From contig NZ_JBHMFS010000009.1 of assembly GCF_051433165.1 (NCBI RefSeq), positions 1 through 64,000 on the forward strand: DNA of 64,000 nucleotides, given 5' to 3'. The DNA comes from Falsiroseomonas sp051433165. GTDB taxonomy: Bacteria; Pseudomonadota; Alphaproteobacteria; Acetobacterales; Acetobacteraceae. Position numbers and translations under genes: made by a program. The notes below the pieces were generated by a model that saw only the letters and a list, made by a program, of their open reading frames with translations, ran no database searches and was not told where the DNA came from. Below are positions 42,725 through 50,470 of the stretch, piece by piece; the first letter of the stretch is position 1, and each line of letters begins with the position of its first letter.

Positions 42725-43720
42725 CTATTGTAGCCGCCGGGACAGCGACACTGCATAGGCGCCGGCGCGGGCCTGCAGCGTCGGATCGTCGCTGAACTCG
42801 ATCCCTGGCGCCTGGTCGAGGATAAGGAAGCTGATCGGGTCGCAGGCGCCGCCCGGACCAGGCGCCACCTCGGCTACAGTCAGGCGCCCGACAGTGGCCC
42901 GGGGCCGGTCATCGGGCCAGGCCACCGTAGGATTGACGAGATCGTCCCCGGGGCCTGCGAATTGTAGTACCATGTCGAACTCAACCGGACCGGTGCCCAC
43001 CCGCCGGCGCAGCTCATCGGCGAGAAAGTTGGCCGGCAAGGTGCGCATCTGTTCATCCGTAAGGCGCTGCACGCCGGCCCGCGGCTCGAACACCCAGCGC
43101 GCGTGGCGCACTTCGCCGTCGGCGCCGCGGAAGCGGAAGGCGTTGACGCCCCAATAGGGGGTCGAGGCCCAGCTGGCCGGCGGGTTGCTTGCGGCAAGCC
43201 AGCGGCCCTGGAGGGTGGTAGCCGGGTTGGCCGCGACGAAGGCCGCCACCCGCTCTGCATTGGGCTGACCGGTCGCGGGATCGCGGCGGCGCGCCAGCAG
43301 ACCATCGACCATCACCTGCGGTGTCGGCGACCCGAAGATGGGCGCCGAGATATTCGCCATGTCCCAGATGTCGCCGGCCGCCGTCTCGAAGCGGATGGAG
43401 AGGCTCCGCGTGGTGCGCCCAGTATCAGGGCCCGCCGGGTTGCCGACGCCCACGCCGAAGCGGATCACGGTCGGAACGCGCTGCCCGTCGAATACCGGCG
43501 CCACCGAAAACCGCGCGCCCTCCGGCGTGGCGGTGAAGTGGCCGGCGGCGCAGGTGCCCTTGGCGTGGCTGGGGCGATGGCTGCGGATCGGGCCGAGAAC
43601 TCCCTCGAAGGCATCGACAATCGCCTCCGGCGAGGGCTGGGCTTGCGCGCCGGGGGCAGTAGTGAGGAGCGCCGTAAGCGCGGCGGCGGCCAGGGCAACG
43701 GTGAGTGGGCGTCGGGACAT
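42725..43720 (-). CDS. Periplasmic catalase-related peroxidase (SrpA-like)
   Basis: A 331-residue protein with a signal peptide (LTVALAAAALTALLTTAPGA). RSHRPSHAKGTCAAGHF holds the distal histidine of heme catalases, followed by FSVAPVFDGQRVPTVIRFG and SLSIRFE, as in the short SrpA-type catalase family. It is far shorter than full catalases (~480) and lacks their C-terminal domains, as usual for the subfamily. It would destroy peroxide in the periplasm. AAGGAGG precedes ATG 43720. Confidence 0.88.
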   Translation of the reverse strand: MSRRPLTVALAAAALTALLTTAPGAQAQPSPEAIVDAFEGVLGPIRSHRPSHAKGTCAAGHFTATPEGARFSVAPVFDGQRVPTVIRFGVGVGNPAGPDTGRTTRSLSIRFETAAGDIWDMANISAPIFGSPTPQVMVDGLLARRRDPATGQPNAERVAAFVAANPATTLQGRWLAASNPPASWASTPYWGVNAFRFRGADGEVRHARWVFEPRAGVQRLTDEQMRTLPANFLADELRRRVGTGPVEFDMVLQFAGPGDDLVNPTVAWPDDRPRATVGRLTVAEVAPGPGGACDPISFLILDQAPGIEFSDDPTLQARAGAYAVSLSRRLQ

Positions 43721-44068
43721 GGGCGTGCGACCTCCTTGTACAGCATGCTTCGTGCCGAATTCGGGAAAGGATACGGTGCGGCGAGGGCGGACTCCAACGA
43801 TCATGTGGACCGGGCTTAAGCGAGGCAGCGCGGTGATCTGTTCGAGCGACCCACCATGATGACCCGCATGACCGAAACCGTGATCGCCCGCATCTTCGGC
43901 GGGTGTGATTTCGGGAAATGACAATGTTGCGCCGAGACGTGCCTTCAACCGTGGGGCGTGCCGCGAAGCCTGCAGGAATTTCTTGCGCTATCAGTCCAAT
44001 TAGTTTAAGGTTCTTTCATATTAGTGCAGGCATTCTACGGAATTCGGCATTTTAGCAAGGAAAAAATT
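43721..44068. other. Divergent intergenic region
   Basis: No supported gene. It holds the promoters of the catalase-like gene and the gene at 44069; no regulator site is obvious. Confidence 0.4.
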
Positions 44069-44422
44069 GTGCGCAAACTCATCCCGCTCGCCGGCTTGCT
44101 GATGCTCGCCCAGATTCACGGCGCGTCGGCCCAAAATTTCCAATTGCCCAATATCGGAAACATGCTCGAGGACGCACTCAACCCTAATCGCAACGACGGA
44201 CATCGTCGCGCCGACGATGAGCGGCGGGCCGAGCAGGAACGACGCGAGGCCTATCGTGACGGTCGTGCCGACGAACGGCGGGCTTACGAAGACCGTGCAA
44301 GACGGGATGACCGCGATGGCAGTCCGTCCTGGTCGCGCGGGCGCGACGACGAGAACCGAGGTCGCGGTCACGGCAATGGTCGCGGGCACGGCGAAGGTCG
44401 CGGTCGAGGTCACAACAAGTAG
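44069..44422 (+). CDS. Secreted Arg/Asp/Gly-rich protein
   Basis: A 117-residue protein starting at GTG with AAGGA upstream. A signal peptide (KLIPLAGLLMLAQIHGASAQ) precedes a highly charged repeat-like chain: RADDERRAEQERREAYRDG, then R/D-rich and finally GRGHGNGRGHGEGRG. The tail could bind nucleic acid, polyphosphate or metal. Low complexity prevents a family call. A strong hairpin follows the stop. Confidence 0.55.
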   Translation: MRKLIPLAGLLMLAQIHGASAQNFQLPNIGNMLEDALNPNRNDGHRRADDERRAEQERREAYRDGRADERRAYEDRARRDDRDGSPSWSRGRDDENRGRGHGNGRGHGEGRGRGHNK

Positions 44423-44425
44423 GCC

Positions 44426-44451
44426 GCCTTTCCTCGACGGTTAGGAAAGGC
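44426..44451 (+). terminator. Hairpin after 44069-44422
   Basis: GCCTTTCCT and AGGAAAGGC form a 9-bp perfect stem with an 8-base loop, four bases after the stop. Confidence 0.6.
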
Positions 44452-44477
44452 CGCCGGGAACGGCATGCAGAGCTATA

Positions 44478-44532
44478 AAAGTCCGGCGTCCGCTTGAGCT
44501 TGAGGGTGCTGGTGGGCATCGTGGTCATACAT
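44478..44532 (-). pseudogene. HUH-family remnant, copy D
   Basis: The minus strand starts MYDHD like copies A and C, then jumps, with a shift of frame, to TLKLKRTPDFYS, matching their TFKLKRGMDFSG. About 20 codons between are lost and everything after is gone. The leader and hairpin above it are kept. Confidence 0.65.
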
Positions 44533-44541
44533 GTTGATGCT

Positions 44542-44561
44542 CCGATGGTTGTGGCCATCGG
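44542..44561 (-). promoter_or_regulatory. Conserved leader hairpin, copy D
   Basis: The CCGATGG/CCATCGG stem is kept with loop TTGTGG, and ~80 bp above it match the leaders of copies A and C, although the gene below is destroyed. Confidence 0.6.
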
Positions 44562-45262
44562 CATTAACTTCGCCCGGTGCTCGCTGCGCGCAGATGTTCA
44601 GGCGGCAGGCATGCCCTCTCTGTGCGGCTGTTGAGACCTGAGCAAGCTTCCGCCTACGATCACCAGCGCCATCATCGCGCCGCCGCGCAGCGACCCTTCG
44701 TGGAGCTCAGAGCACCGCCACCGCCTAATCCGGTGAGGAAGGGGCTAGCGCTGATCCAGCCTGAGACAAAGCTGGTTTCCAGCAGCAGCAACAAGACGTG
44801 CCGCCGCGGAACACCAGCCCCACCGGCGCGGCAAGGCGCCTCGAACAGCGCAGGCGCATGTAGCCCAGCGACTGCGATCAGCGGCAGCCCCGCCAGCAAA
44901 ACGAGGGCCAGCACGGGCCTTAACCTGGCGGCGAGGCCCTCCACCCGGACAGCATTGCAGCTTGGGCTCATGCTCTCGCAAGATTAATCCTAGCGTCAAC
45001 CCTGCGAGATGCTTACTTGGTCTCAACTGGGCAATTTCTTCCGGATGCATAATATAATTATGAACTTCACATGAGTAACCTCGCGGTCTTTCAATATTAT
45101 TACGCCATCCGGAGTGTCGTCCTGGCTTACGCAGTAGCATTGCCCGAGCCTACGCTTGCTCCCAAGGCACCGATTCCGAAGTATTTCTGAGGCCGGCCTG
45201 AAATTTGCACATCCAGTCTTGCCGGACTGCGATCCCGCATCCCGGTTTCAGGAGGACTTCGT
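44562..45262. other. Intergenic; one doubtful frame
   Basis: The leader homology of copy D extends to about 44640. The minus-strand frame 44672-44971 would give a 99-residue protein with two hydrophobic stretches (VLALVLLAGLPLIAVAGL, then VLLLLLETSFVSGW); start signals are weak and I do not call it a gene. From ~45030 the sequence is A+T-richer and leads to the promoter of the gene at 45263. Confidence 0.4.
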
Positions 45263-46012
45263 ATGCGATTCAAAACAAAGTCGGCGCCGGCTGCCAAGAC
45301 GTCTCGCTCGGCAGTTCGCAGTTTTACCTTGGCGTCGACCCTGGCCGGCGTGATGCTGCTCGCCGTTCCGGCTCAAGCCGCACCCATACTGTACGAGGCC
45401 ATCCTGACGCCGCTGAGCGGTTCAGGCGTCTCGGGTCTCGCGAAGCTCAGCCAGGACGGCGACATGCTGACCGTCAGCATCACGGCGAGCGGCCTGACCC
45501 CGAACCAGCTTCACGTGCAGCACATCCATGGCCGATTTGATGCGGCTGGCAACCCGATGGACTCCGTTACGCCGACGCTCGCTCAAGATACCGATGGCGA
45601 CGGCTTCATCGAGCTCGCCGAGGGTCTGCCTTCCTATGGGCCCATCATCCTGAACCTCGATGGCCCCCCAGGCTCGGGCGACTTCCCGACTGCGCCAAAT
45701 GGCCTGGTGAACTTCATGCAGACCTATGACCTCTCGAACAACGCCCTGTTCTCTGCGGATTTCACCAAGGAGGACCTGCTCCCGCTGACCCTGCGCGAAA
45801 TTGTTCTGCACGGCCGGCTGCTGGATTCTGCGACCGGGCTGGGATTCGGACCTGGTGAGGCGGATGGCACCCCGGGCTACAAGGTGGTGCTGCCCATAGC
45901 GGCCGGCGAAATCCGCGCCGTGCCGGTACCAGAACCCGCGTCGCTCGCACTGTTCGGCGCGGGTCTCTTTGGATTGGGCCTGGTTCGGCGCCTACGCGCC
46001 CGCCAGGCGTAA
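45263..46012 (+). CDS. CHRD-domain protein with PEP-CTERM sorting signal
   Basis: A 249-residue exported protein. After a long signal peptide (FTLASTLAGVMLLAVPAQA) comes a CHRD (chordin-type) domain with LTVSITASGLTPNQLHVQHI then HGRFD, interrupted by DTDGDGFIEL, an EF-hand-like calcium loop. It ends VPEPASLALFGAGLFGLGL and RRLRAR, a textbook PEP-CTERM signal for exosortase-linked sorting. GGAGG precedes the ATG. Exosortase is not in this window. It probably ends up on the cell surface or in matrix. Confidence 0.92.
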   Translation: MRFKTKSAPAAKTSRSAVRSFTLASTLAGVMLLAVPAQAAPILYEAILTPLSGSGVSGLAKLSQDGDMLTVSITASGLTPNQLHVQHIHGRFDAAGNPMDSVTPTLAQDTDGDGFIELAEGLPSYGPIILNLDGPPGSGDFPTAPNGLVNFMQTYDLSNNALFSADFTKEDLLPLTLREIVLHGRLLDSATGLGFGPGEADGTPGYKVVLPIAAGEIRAVPVPEPASLALFGAGLFGLGLVRRLRARQA

Positions 46013-46018
46013 GACTTG

Positions 46019-46046
46019 GCGGCGGCACTCGTGTGGGTGCCGCCGC
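46019..46046 (+). terminator. Terminator-like hairpin after the CHRD gene
   Basis: GCGGCGGCAC and GTGCCGCCGC form a 10-bp perfect stem with an 8-base loop, seven bases after the stop. Confidence 0.65.
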
Positions 46047-46346
46047 TCCTGCTGGGCAGCCGTCAGGGACAGCCCCAGCGCGATGCGCAAGCTGTCTGAG
46101 TTTTGGCTACTTGAAGCAGTGATGGAGGGCGGCGACGCCAAGGTGCGGGCTGGTAGGGCCTTCGGTCGCGCTGGCATGCTTGATTGTCTGATTCGCTTGG
46201 CAAAAGCCTGTTGCTGCTCCACAGAGCATGTAAGATGACTGGCTGGCGAAGCTGCTCACAAATATTCTGAAGTCTAAAATGGACACGATTTATAGCTTCG
46301 CCATTGCCCTGCGCAACCAGCACAATCAAAAGTTGGTGCCGTTTTC
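46047..46346. other. Intergenic, no supported gene
   Basis: No convincing gene; it precedes the histidine kinase. Confidence 0.4.
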
Positions 46347-48332
46347 ATGGCTCCGCCTTATTGGTGGTTTCGCACAAGCATTTTTCTGGTCTCAGCCTTG
46401 AGCGAACAAGACCGCATTCGGGCCGCAGATGAGCGAGCGGGGCAACTCGAGCGTGAGAACACTAAACTGCGGGAGGAAGTGACACAGGCACGAGCCCAGA
46501 TCGCCGAGATGCGGGCCACTGGATGGCCCCGGGAAACGGCCTTGGCGTTCACGGATTACGCCGCGGTGCTCCATCAGGTTGCGGAGGGCGTCATAGTGGC
46601 TGACGTTGCCGGCAGCATCGTCTTCATAAACGAGGCGGCGGCACGCATGCACGGTGTTGCGCATTTCCAAATAACCCCACCCGGCTACAGCAGCGCCTAT
46701 GACCTCCGCACGGAAGATGGCCTGCCATACCCGTCCGAGGACCTGCCGCTGGCCCGCGCGGTGCTGCGCCAGGAACGGGTGGAGGAGGCGCGCTGGCGTA
46801 TCCGTCGCCCCGATGGCTCCGAGGTTCTTGCTGTCGGATCAGCAAAGCCCGTCTTCGACTCCAACGGGATGCAGACCGGTGCCGTGCTGACTCTGCGGGA
46901 CGAGACGGCGCGTGACGCTGCGGAGCGGGCGCTGCGCCGGAGCGAGGAGCGCTTCCGCGCGATCTTTGACCAGCAGTTCCAGTTCATGGCGGTACTCTCG
47001 CCAACTGGTCTGACGCTGGAGATCAACGAATTGCCGCTGCTGGTTGCAGGCATCGCGCGGGAGCAGGTAATCGGGCGCCCCTTCTGGGACGCGCCCTTCT
47101 GGGAAGGGCTGCCCGAGATGCGCGAGGCCTGGCCGCGTCGCCTCACCGCCGCGTTGGAAGCGGCTGGACCGGTGCTGTCAGCGGACCGATTCAAGACCGC
47201 CAGCGGCGAGGTCCGCACCGCCGATGCGGCAGTAACTGCGGTGCGCACGGCAGAAGGCGAGTTAATGTTCTTCGTGATCCAGGCCACGGACACGACCAAG
47301 CGGCGCGATGCAGAGGCGGCACTGCGTGAGAGCGTTGCCGAGTTTCGCGCCATCTTCGAGACGGCGGCGGCTGGGGTCACCGAGGTGGATCGGCGTACCG
47401 GTCGCTATCTCCGTGTCAACCGGCGGTTCTGTGAAATCGTGGACAGACAGGAGGCCGATCTCCTCGGCGGTCTAGGGCCGGATGATGTCAGCCATCCTGA
47501 TGACCGCCAGATCAACGCGGCCGCGTTGGCTGCGATGGATGCGGCCGGTCGCCACGAGGCAGAGAAGCGCTACATCCGTCCCGGTGGTGATGTTATCTGG
47601 GTTCGCGTCAGCGCAGCTGTTGCAGCGCGCGATGCGGAGGGGCGAGCCATCCGCACCGTGACGGTCGTTCAGGACATCACCGAAGCCAAGCAGGCGGAAC
47701 GGCGCCTTGCGCTGTTGGTCGCGGAACTGAACCACCGTGCGAAGAATGCGCTGGCAACGGTGCAAGTGCTTGCGGAACAGACGCTTCGTGGTGCGGCTGG
47801 CGACCTGCAGCGTTTCGCGCAGAACTTCCTGATGCGCCTCCAGGCCCTGGCACGAGCGCATGATCTGCTCACTCAGCATAGCTGGGAGGCGACGCGCCTC
47901 GAGGCGGTCGCCAGCGCGGCACTTTCGCTATGGCTGAGTGAGGAGATGGGCTCAGCCCGTGTCGCACTTCAGATGTCAGAGGCCGCCAAGCGCGCAGTCG
48001 TCACGCCACGTCAGGCACAGGCGCTAGTGCTGGGTCTGCATGAGCTGGGCATGAATGCCGCCAAGCACGGGGCATTGTCGCGTGCTGAAGGCCGCGTCAA
48101 CGTGACGTGTGATCTGTCCGGAAAGAATTCAGCCACCATCAAATGGAGCGAGGTGCAAGGCCCGCGCCTGGAAGGGGCCCCCGTGCGACAAGGCTTCGGC
48201 ACGCGGCTTCTCAAGCGGGCGGTCCCACAGGACCTTGGGCCAGGTTCCTCCGTCTCGCTCGACTTCATGCCCGCCGGGCTAAATGCGATGATCCGCGTGC
48301 CGCTGCTGAAGCGGCCGGGTACGGATTGCTGA
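46347..48332 (+). CDS. PAS-domain sensor histidine kinase, HWE type
   Basis: A 661-residue soluble kinase. A short coiled coil (QLERENTKLREEVTQARAQI) leads to three PAS domains (~65-185, 195-310, 320-440; each followed by PAC-like text such as VQDITEAKQ). The HWE kinase core has LNHRAKNALATVQVLAEQ with the phosphorylated His, HELGMNAAKHGALS (N box), and IKWSEVQGP then GFGTRLL (WxE and G boxes). No response regulator or membrane segment is near, so it is a cytosolic orphan. In this lineage such kinases often serve general stress or light/redox signalling. It is the last gene before the right boundary. Confidence 0.88.
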   Translation: MAPPYWWFRTSIFLVSALSEQDRIRAADERAGQLERENTKLREEVTQARAQIAEMRATGWPRETALAFTDYAAVLHQVAEGVIVADVAGSIVFINEAAARMHGVAHFQITPPGYSSAYDLRTEDGLPYPSEDLPLARAVLRQERVEEARWRIRRPDGSEVLAVGSAKPVFDSNGMQTGAVLTLRDETARDAAERALRRSEERFRAIFDQQFQFMAVLSPTGLTLEINELPLLVAGIAREQVIGRPFWDAPFWEGLPEMREAWPRRLTAALEAAGPVLSADRFKTASGEVRTADAAVTAVRTAEGELMFFVIQATDTTKRRDAEAALRESVAEFRAIFETAAAGVTEVDRRTGRYLRVNRRFCEIVDRQEADLLGGLGPDDVSHPDDRQINAAALAAMDAAGRHEAEKRYIRPGGDVIWVRVSAAVAARDAEGRAIRTVTVVQDITEAKQAERRLALLVAELNHRAKNALATVQVLAEQTLRGAAGDLQRFAQNFLMRLQALARAHDLLTQHSWEATRLEAVASAALSLWLSEEMGSARVALQMSEAAKRAVVTPRQAQALVLGLHELGMNAAKHGALSRAEGRVNVTCDLSGKNSATIKWSEVQGPRLEGAPVRQGFGTRLLKRAVPQDLGPGSSVSLDFMPAGLNAMIRVPLLKRPGTDC

Positions 48333-48410
48333 CGAGATTATTCGTCAGCGATGCCCCAAGAGAGCAGGCTGGTTGCGTAAAGGTGTGGGCCGAGCTGAAC
48401 GGCCCAGCTG

Positions 48411-48472
48411 TTCGCCGAAGTTCGCCCAAAACCGCCTACAGCCACTGAAAAACGGCACCCTATCCGGCCCCC
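48411..48472 (+). repeat. Diverged 62-bp boundary repeat, right copy
   Basis: Matches 1406-1467 over equal length, with the shared AACGGCACCCTA and CGGCCCCC end. Here it precedes the tRNA-Gly fragment instead of following it. Confidence 0.5.
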
Positions 48473-48541
48473 AAGAACAAACGTTCCGGGTCGGCGGCCC
48501 CATCAGGTAGGCCTTAAATGCATGATTTGGTTGGGAAAAAT

Positions 48542-48587
48542 TGGAGCGGGCGAAGGGATTCGAACCCTCGACCCCAACCTTGGCAAG
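48542..48587 (-). repeat. Right tRNA-Gly(GCC) 3'-half fragment, candidate att site
   Basis: Same orientation and sequence as 1285-1330 except one base. The 3' half from the anticodon loop through an encoded CCA is kept; the 5' half is replaced by a repeat element. Because both copies are halves, the intact tRNA gene must lie elsewhere, or the locus has been rebuilt by several events. The core-like block begins 345 bp to the right. Confidence 0.75.
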
Positions 48588-48617
48588 GGTGAGGACCTTA
48601 CCGAATGCGAGTTCGGT

Positions 48618-48696
48618 GAAGGGGGCTCCACGCTCCCTGCACCCACCCGCCAAGGGACAGTGGTCCCTTGAAACCCATTGATTCATGAGTAGAAAT
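48618..48696 (-). repeat. Structured repeat element, inverted copy 1
   Basis: On the minus strand: ATTTCTACTC, a hairpin GGGAC-CACT-GTCCC, then TTGGCGGGTGGGTGC and a G/C-rich second hairpin. The partner at 48748 has the same order with different but still complementary stem bases. It sits between the island end and dnaB. Confidence 0.65.
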
Positions 48697-48747
48697 AGAC
48701 AGGGGCTGGAGGAACCGCATGTCAAGCGGGGCCGCCGGCCCCTCTCC

Positions 48748-48829
48748 ATTTCTACTCAAGGTCCTGAGGTCCAGGAGGCCACTGCCTCCTGGCGGGGAGG
48801 GTGCGGGAGGGGCAGAGCCCCTCCTGCGA
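48748..48829 (+). repeat. Structured repeat element, copy 2
   Basis: ATTTCTACTC, hairpin GGAGGC-CACT-GCCTCC, then TGGCGGGGAGGGTGC and GGAGGGGC-AGA-GCCCCTCC. It aligns with copy 1 on the opposite strand; loops and linkers are conserved while stems change on both sides. It ends about 100 bp before dnaB. Confidence 0.65.
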
Positions 48830-48931
48830 ACCACCAGCGCCGCCCCTGGCCAAAATTCACCCCCGTTATCCACAGTGATCCACAGGCTGGGTGGGGCGCG
48901 CGCGACTCGGTGGGTGGGCTAGGGTGGGGTG

Positions 48932-50470
48932 ATGAACAATTTCGGCTCTACGTCCGCCCCCCCTTCTGCCGGCTTTGGCGGGGGGGATGGGTTGCTCGGT
49001 CTGTCCCAGCGTCTGCCGCCGGCCAATCTGGAGGCCGAGCAGGCGCTGCTCGGCGCGCTGCTGGCCAACAACAAGGCCTATGAGCGGGTTTCGGAGTTCC
49101 TGGCCGCCGATCATTTCGCCGATGCCGTGCATGGCCGCATCTTCACCGCCATCCAGCGCCGTATCGAGGCCGGGCACCTGGCCGATGCGGTGACCCTGCG
49201 CGCGGAATTCGAACATTCTGGCCTGTTGGATGAGGTGGGCGGCTCCGCCTACCTGGGTCAGTTGCTGACCGCCATGGTGGGCGTGATCAATGCCGGCGAG
49301 TATGGCCGCGTCATCCACGACGCCTGGCTGCGCCGCCAGTTGGTCGATCTGGGCGAGGTGATGGTGAACCGCGCCTTCGGCGCGGAGCCGGAGCTGGACG
49401 GCAAGCTGCAAATGGAAAGCGCCGAGCAGGCGCTGTTCGACCTATCCAAGGCCGGCGAATCAGGCGGCGGCTTCGTTTCCTTTGAGCGCGCGCTGGCTAC
49501 GGCGGTGCAACATGCGGAGAAGGCCTTCTCCAATCCCGGCGGCGTGGCGGGGCTTTCGACCGGGCTGCGCGACCTGGATGCCAAGCTTGGCGGCCTGCAC
49601 CCATCGGACCTTTTGATCATGGCCGGCCGCCCCGGCATGGGTAAGACGGCGCTGGCGGTGAAGGTGGCGTTCGGCGCGGCACGGGCCACGCTGCGCGCGG
49701 CGCGGGAGAAGGACCCCAACGCCATCCCGCGCGGTGGCGTTGCCATCTTTTCCCTCGAAATGTCCTGCGACCAGTTGGCCACCCGCCTGCTGTCCGAGGA
49801 AAGTCGGATCTCCGGTGACCGCATCCGCCGCGGCGAGATCAGCCAGCGCGACTTCGACAAGTTTCTGGAAGTCAGCCGCGAATTGCAGGCGCTGCCGCTG
49901 TTCATCGATGACACGCCGGCCATTACCATCTCGGCGCTCCGCACCCGCTGCCGGCGGTTGCAGCGGACCAAGGGGCTGAACCTGATCATCGTGGACTACC
50001 TCCAGCTCATGCGCCCCGCGGCGGGCAGCAAGCCGGAGAACCGGGTGCAGGAAATCAGCCAGATCACCCAGGGGCTGAAGGCGATCGCCAAGGAATTGTC
50101 GGTGCCGGTGATTGCGCTATCCCAGCTCTCCCGCGCGGTGGAGCAGCGGGAGGACAAGCGGCCGCAGCTTTCGGATCTTCGCGAATCCGGCTCCATCGAG
50201 CAGGACGCGGACGTTGTCATGTTCATCTACCGCGATGAATACTACCTCCAGCAGCGCCAGCCGAAGGAGCTGACCTTCGACAACCCGCAGAAATTCAGCG
50301 AGGCGGTGGAGAAGTGGCAGAAGGACATGGAGGACGCGCACAACAAGGCGGAGCTCATCGTCTCCAAGCAGCGCCACGGCCCGACCGGCACCATCCGCCT
50401 GTTCTTCGAGGCTGAGTTCACCCGCTTCGGCGACCTCGATACGCATCATGATGGCGGCTATGGTGACTGA
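48932..50470 (+). CDS. dnaB: Replicative DNA helicase DnaB
   Basis: A 512-residue replicative helicase. The N-terminal domain begins LPPANLEAEQALLGALLANN; the RecA-like core has DLLIMAGRPGMGKTALAVKV (Walker A), VAIFSLEMSCDQLATRLLS (motif H1a), NLIIVDYLQLM (Walker B) and SLRESGSIEQD-like LRESGSIEQDADVVMFIYRD. All are intact, with no intein. It starts at ATG 48932 one codon after a GTG. In related genomes dnaB follows rpsF-rpsR-rplI; here the island border lies at that place. Confidence 0.97.
   Translation: MNNFGSTSAPPSAGFGGGDGLLGLSQRLPPANLEAEQALLGALLANNKAYERVSEFLAADHFADAVHGRIFTAIQRRIEAGHLADAVTLRAEFEHSGLLDEVGGSAYLGQLLTAMVGVINAGEYGRVIHDAWLRRQLVDLGEVMVNRAFGAEPELDGKLQMESAEQALFDLSKAGESGGGFVSFERALATAVQHAEKAFSNPGGVAGLSTGLRDLDAKLGGLHPSDLLIMAGRPGMGKTALAVKVAFGAARATLRAAREKDPNAIPRGGVAIFSLEMSCDQLATRLLSEESRISGDRIRRGEISQRDFDKFLEVSRELQALPLFIDDTPAITISALRTRCRRLQRTKGLNLIIVDYLQLMRPAAGSKPENRVQEISQITQGLKAIAKELSVPVIALSQLSRAVEQREDKRPQLSDLRESGSIEQDADVVMFIYRDEYYLQQRQPKELTFDNPQKFSEAVEKWQKDMEDAHNKAELIVSKQRHGPTGTIRLFFEAEFTRFGDLDTHHDGGYGD

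Noticed and set aside
44672..44971. 99-residue membrane protein gene
   Set aside because: Two hydrophobic stretches, but weak start signal and no family; mentioned only in the intergenic entry.
48542..48660. Intact tRNA or tmRNA using GCGGGTG as the 5' acceptor strand
   Set aside because: The acceptor strands could pair, but there is no D arm and the anticodon stem 5' strand is wrong; the 5' part belongs to the repeat element.
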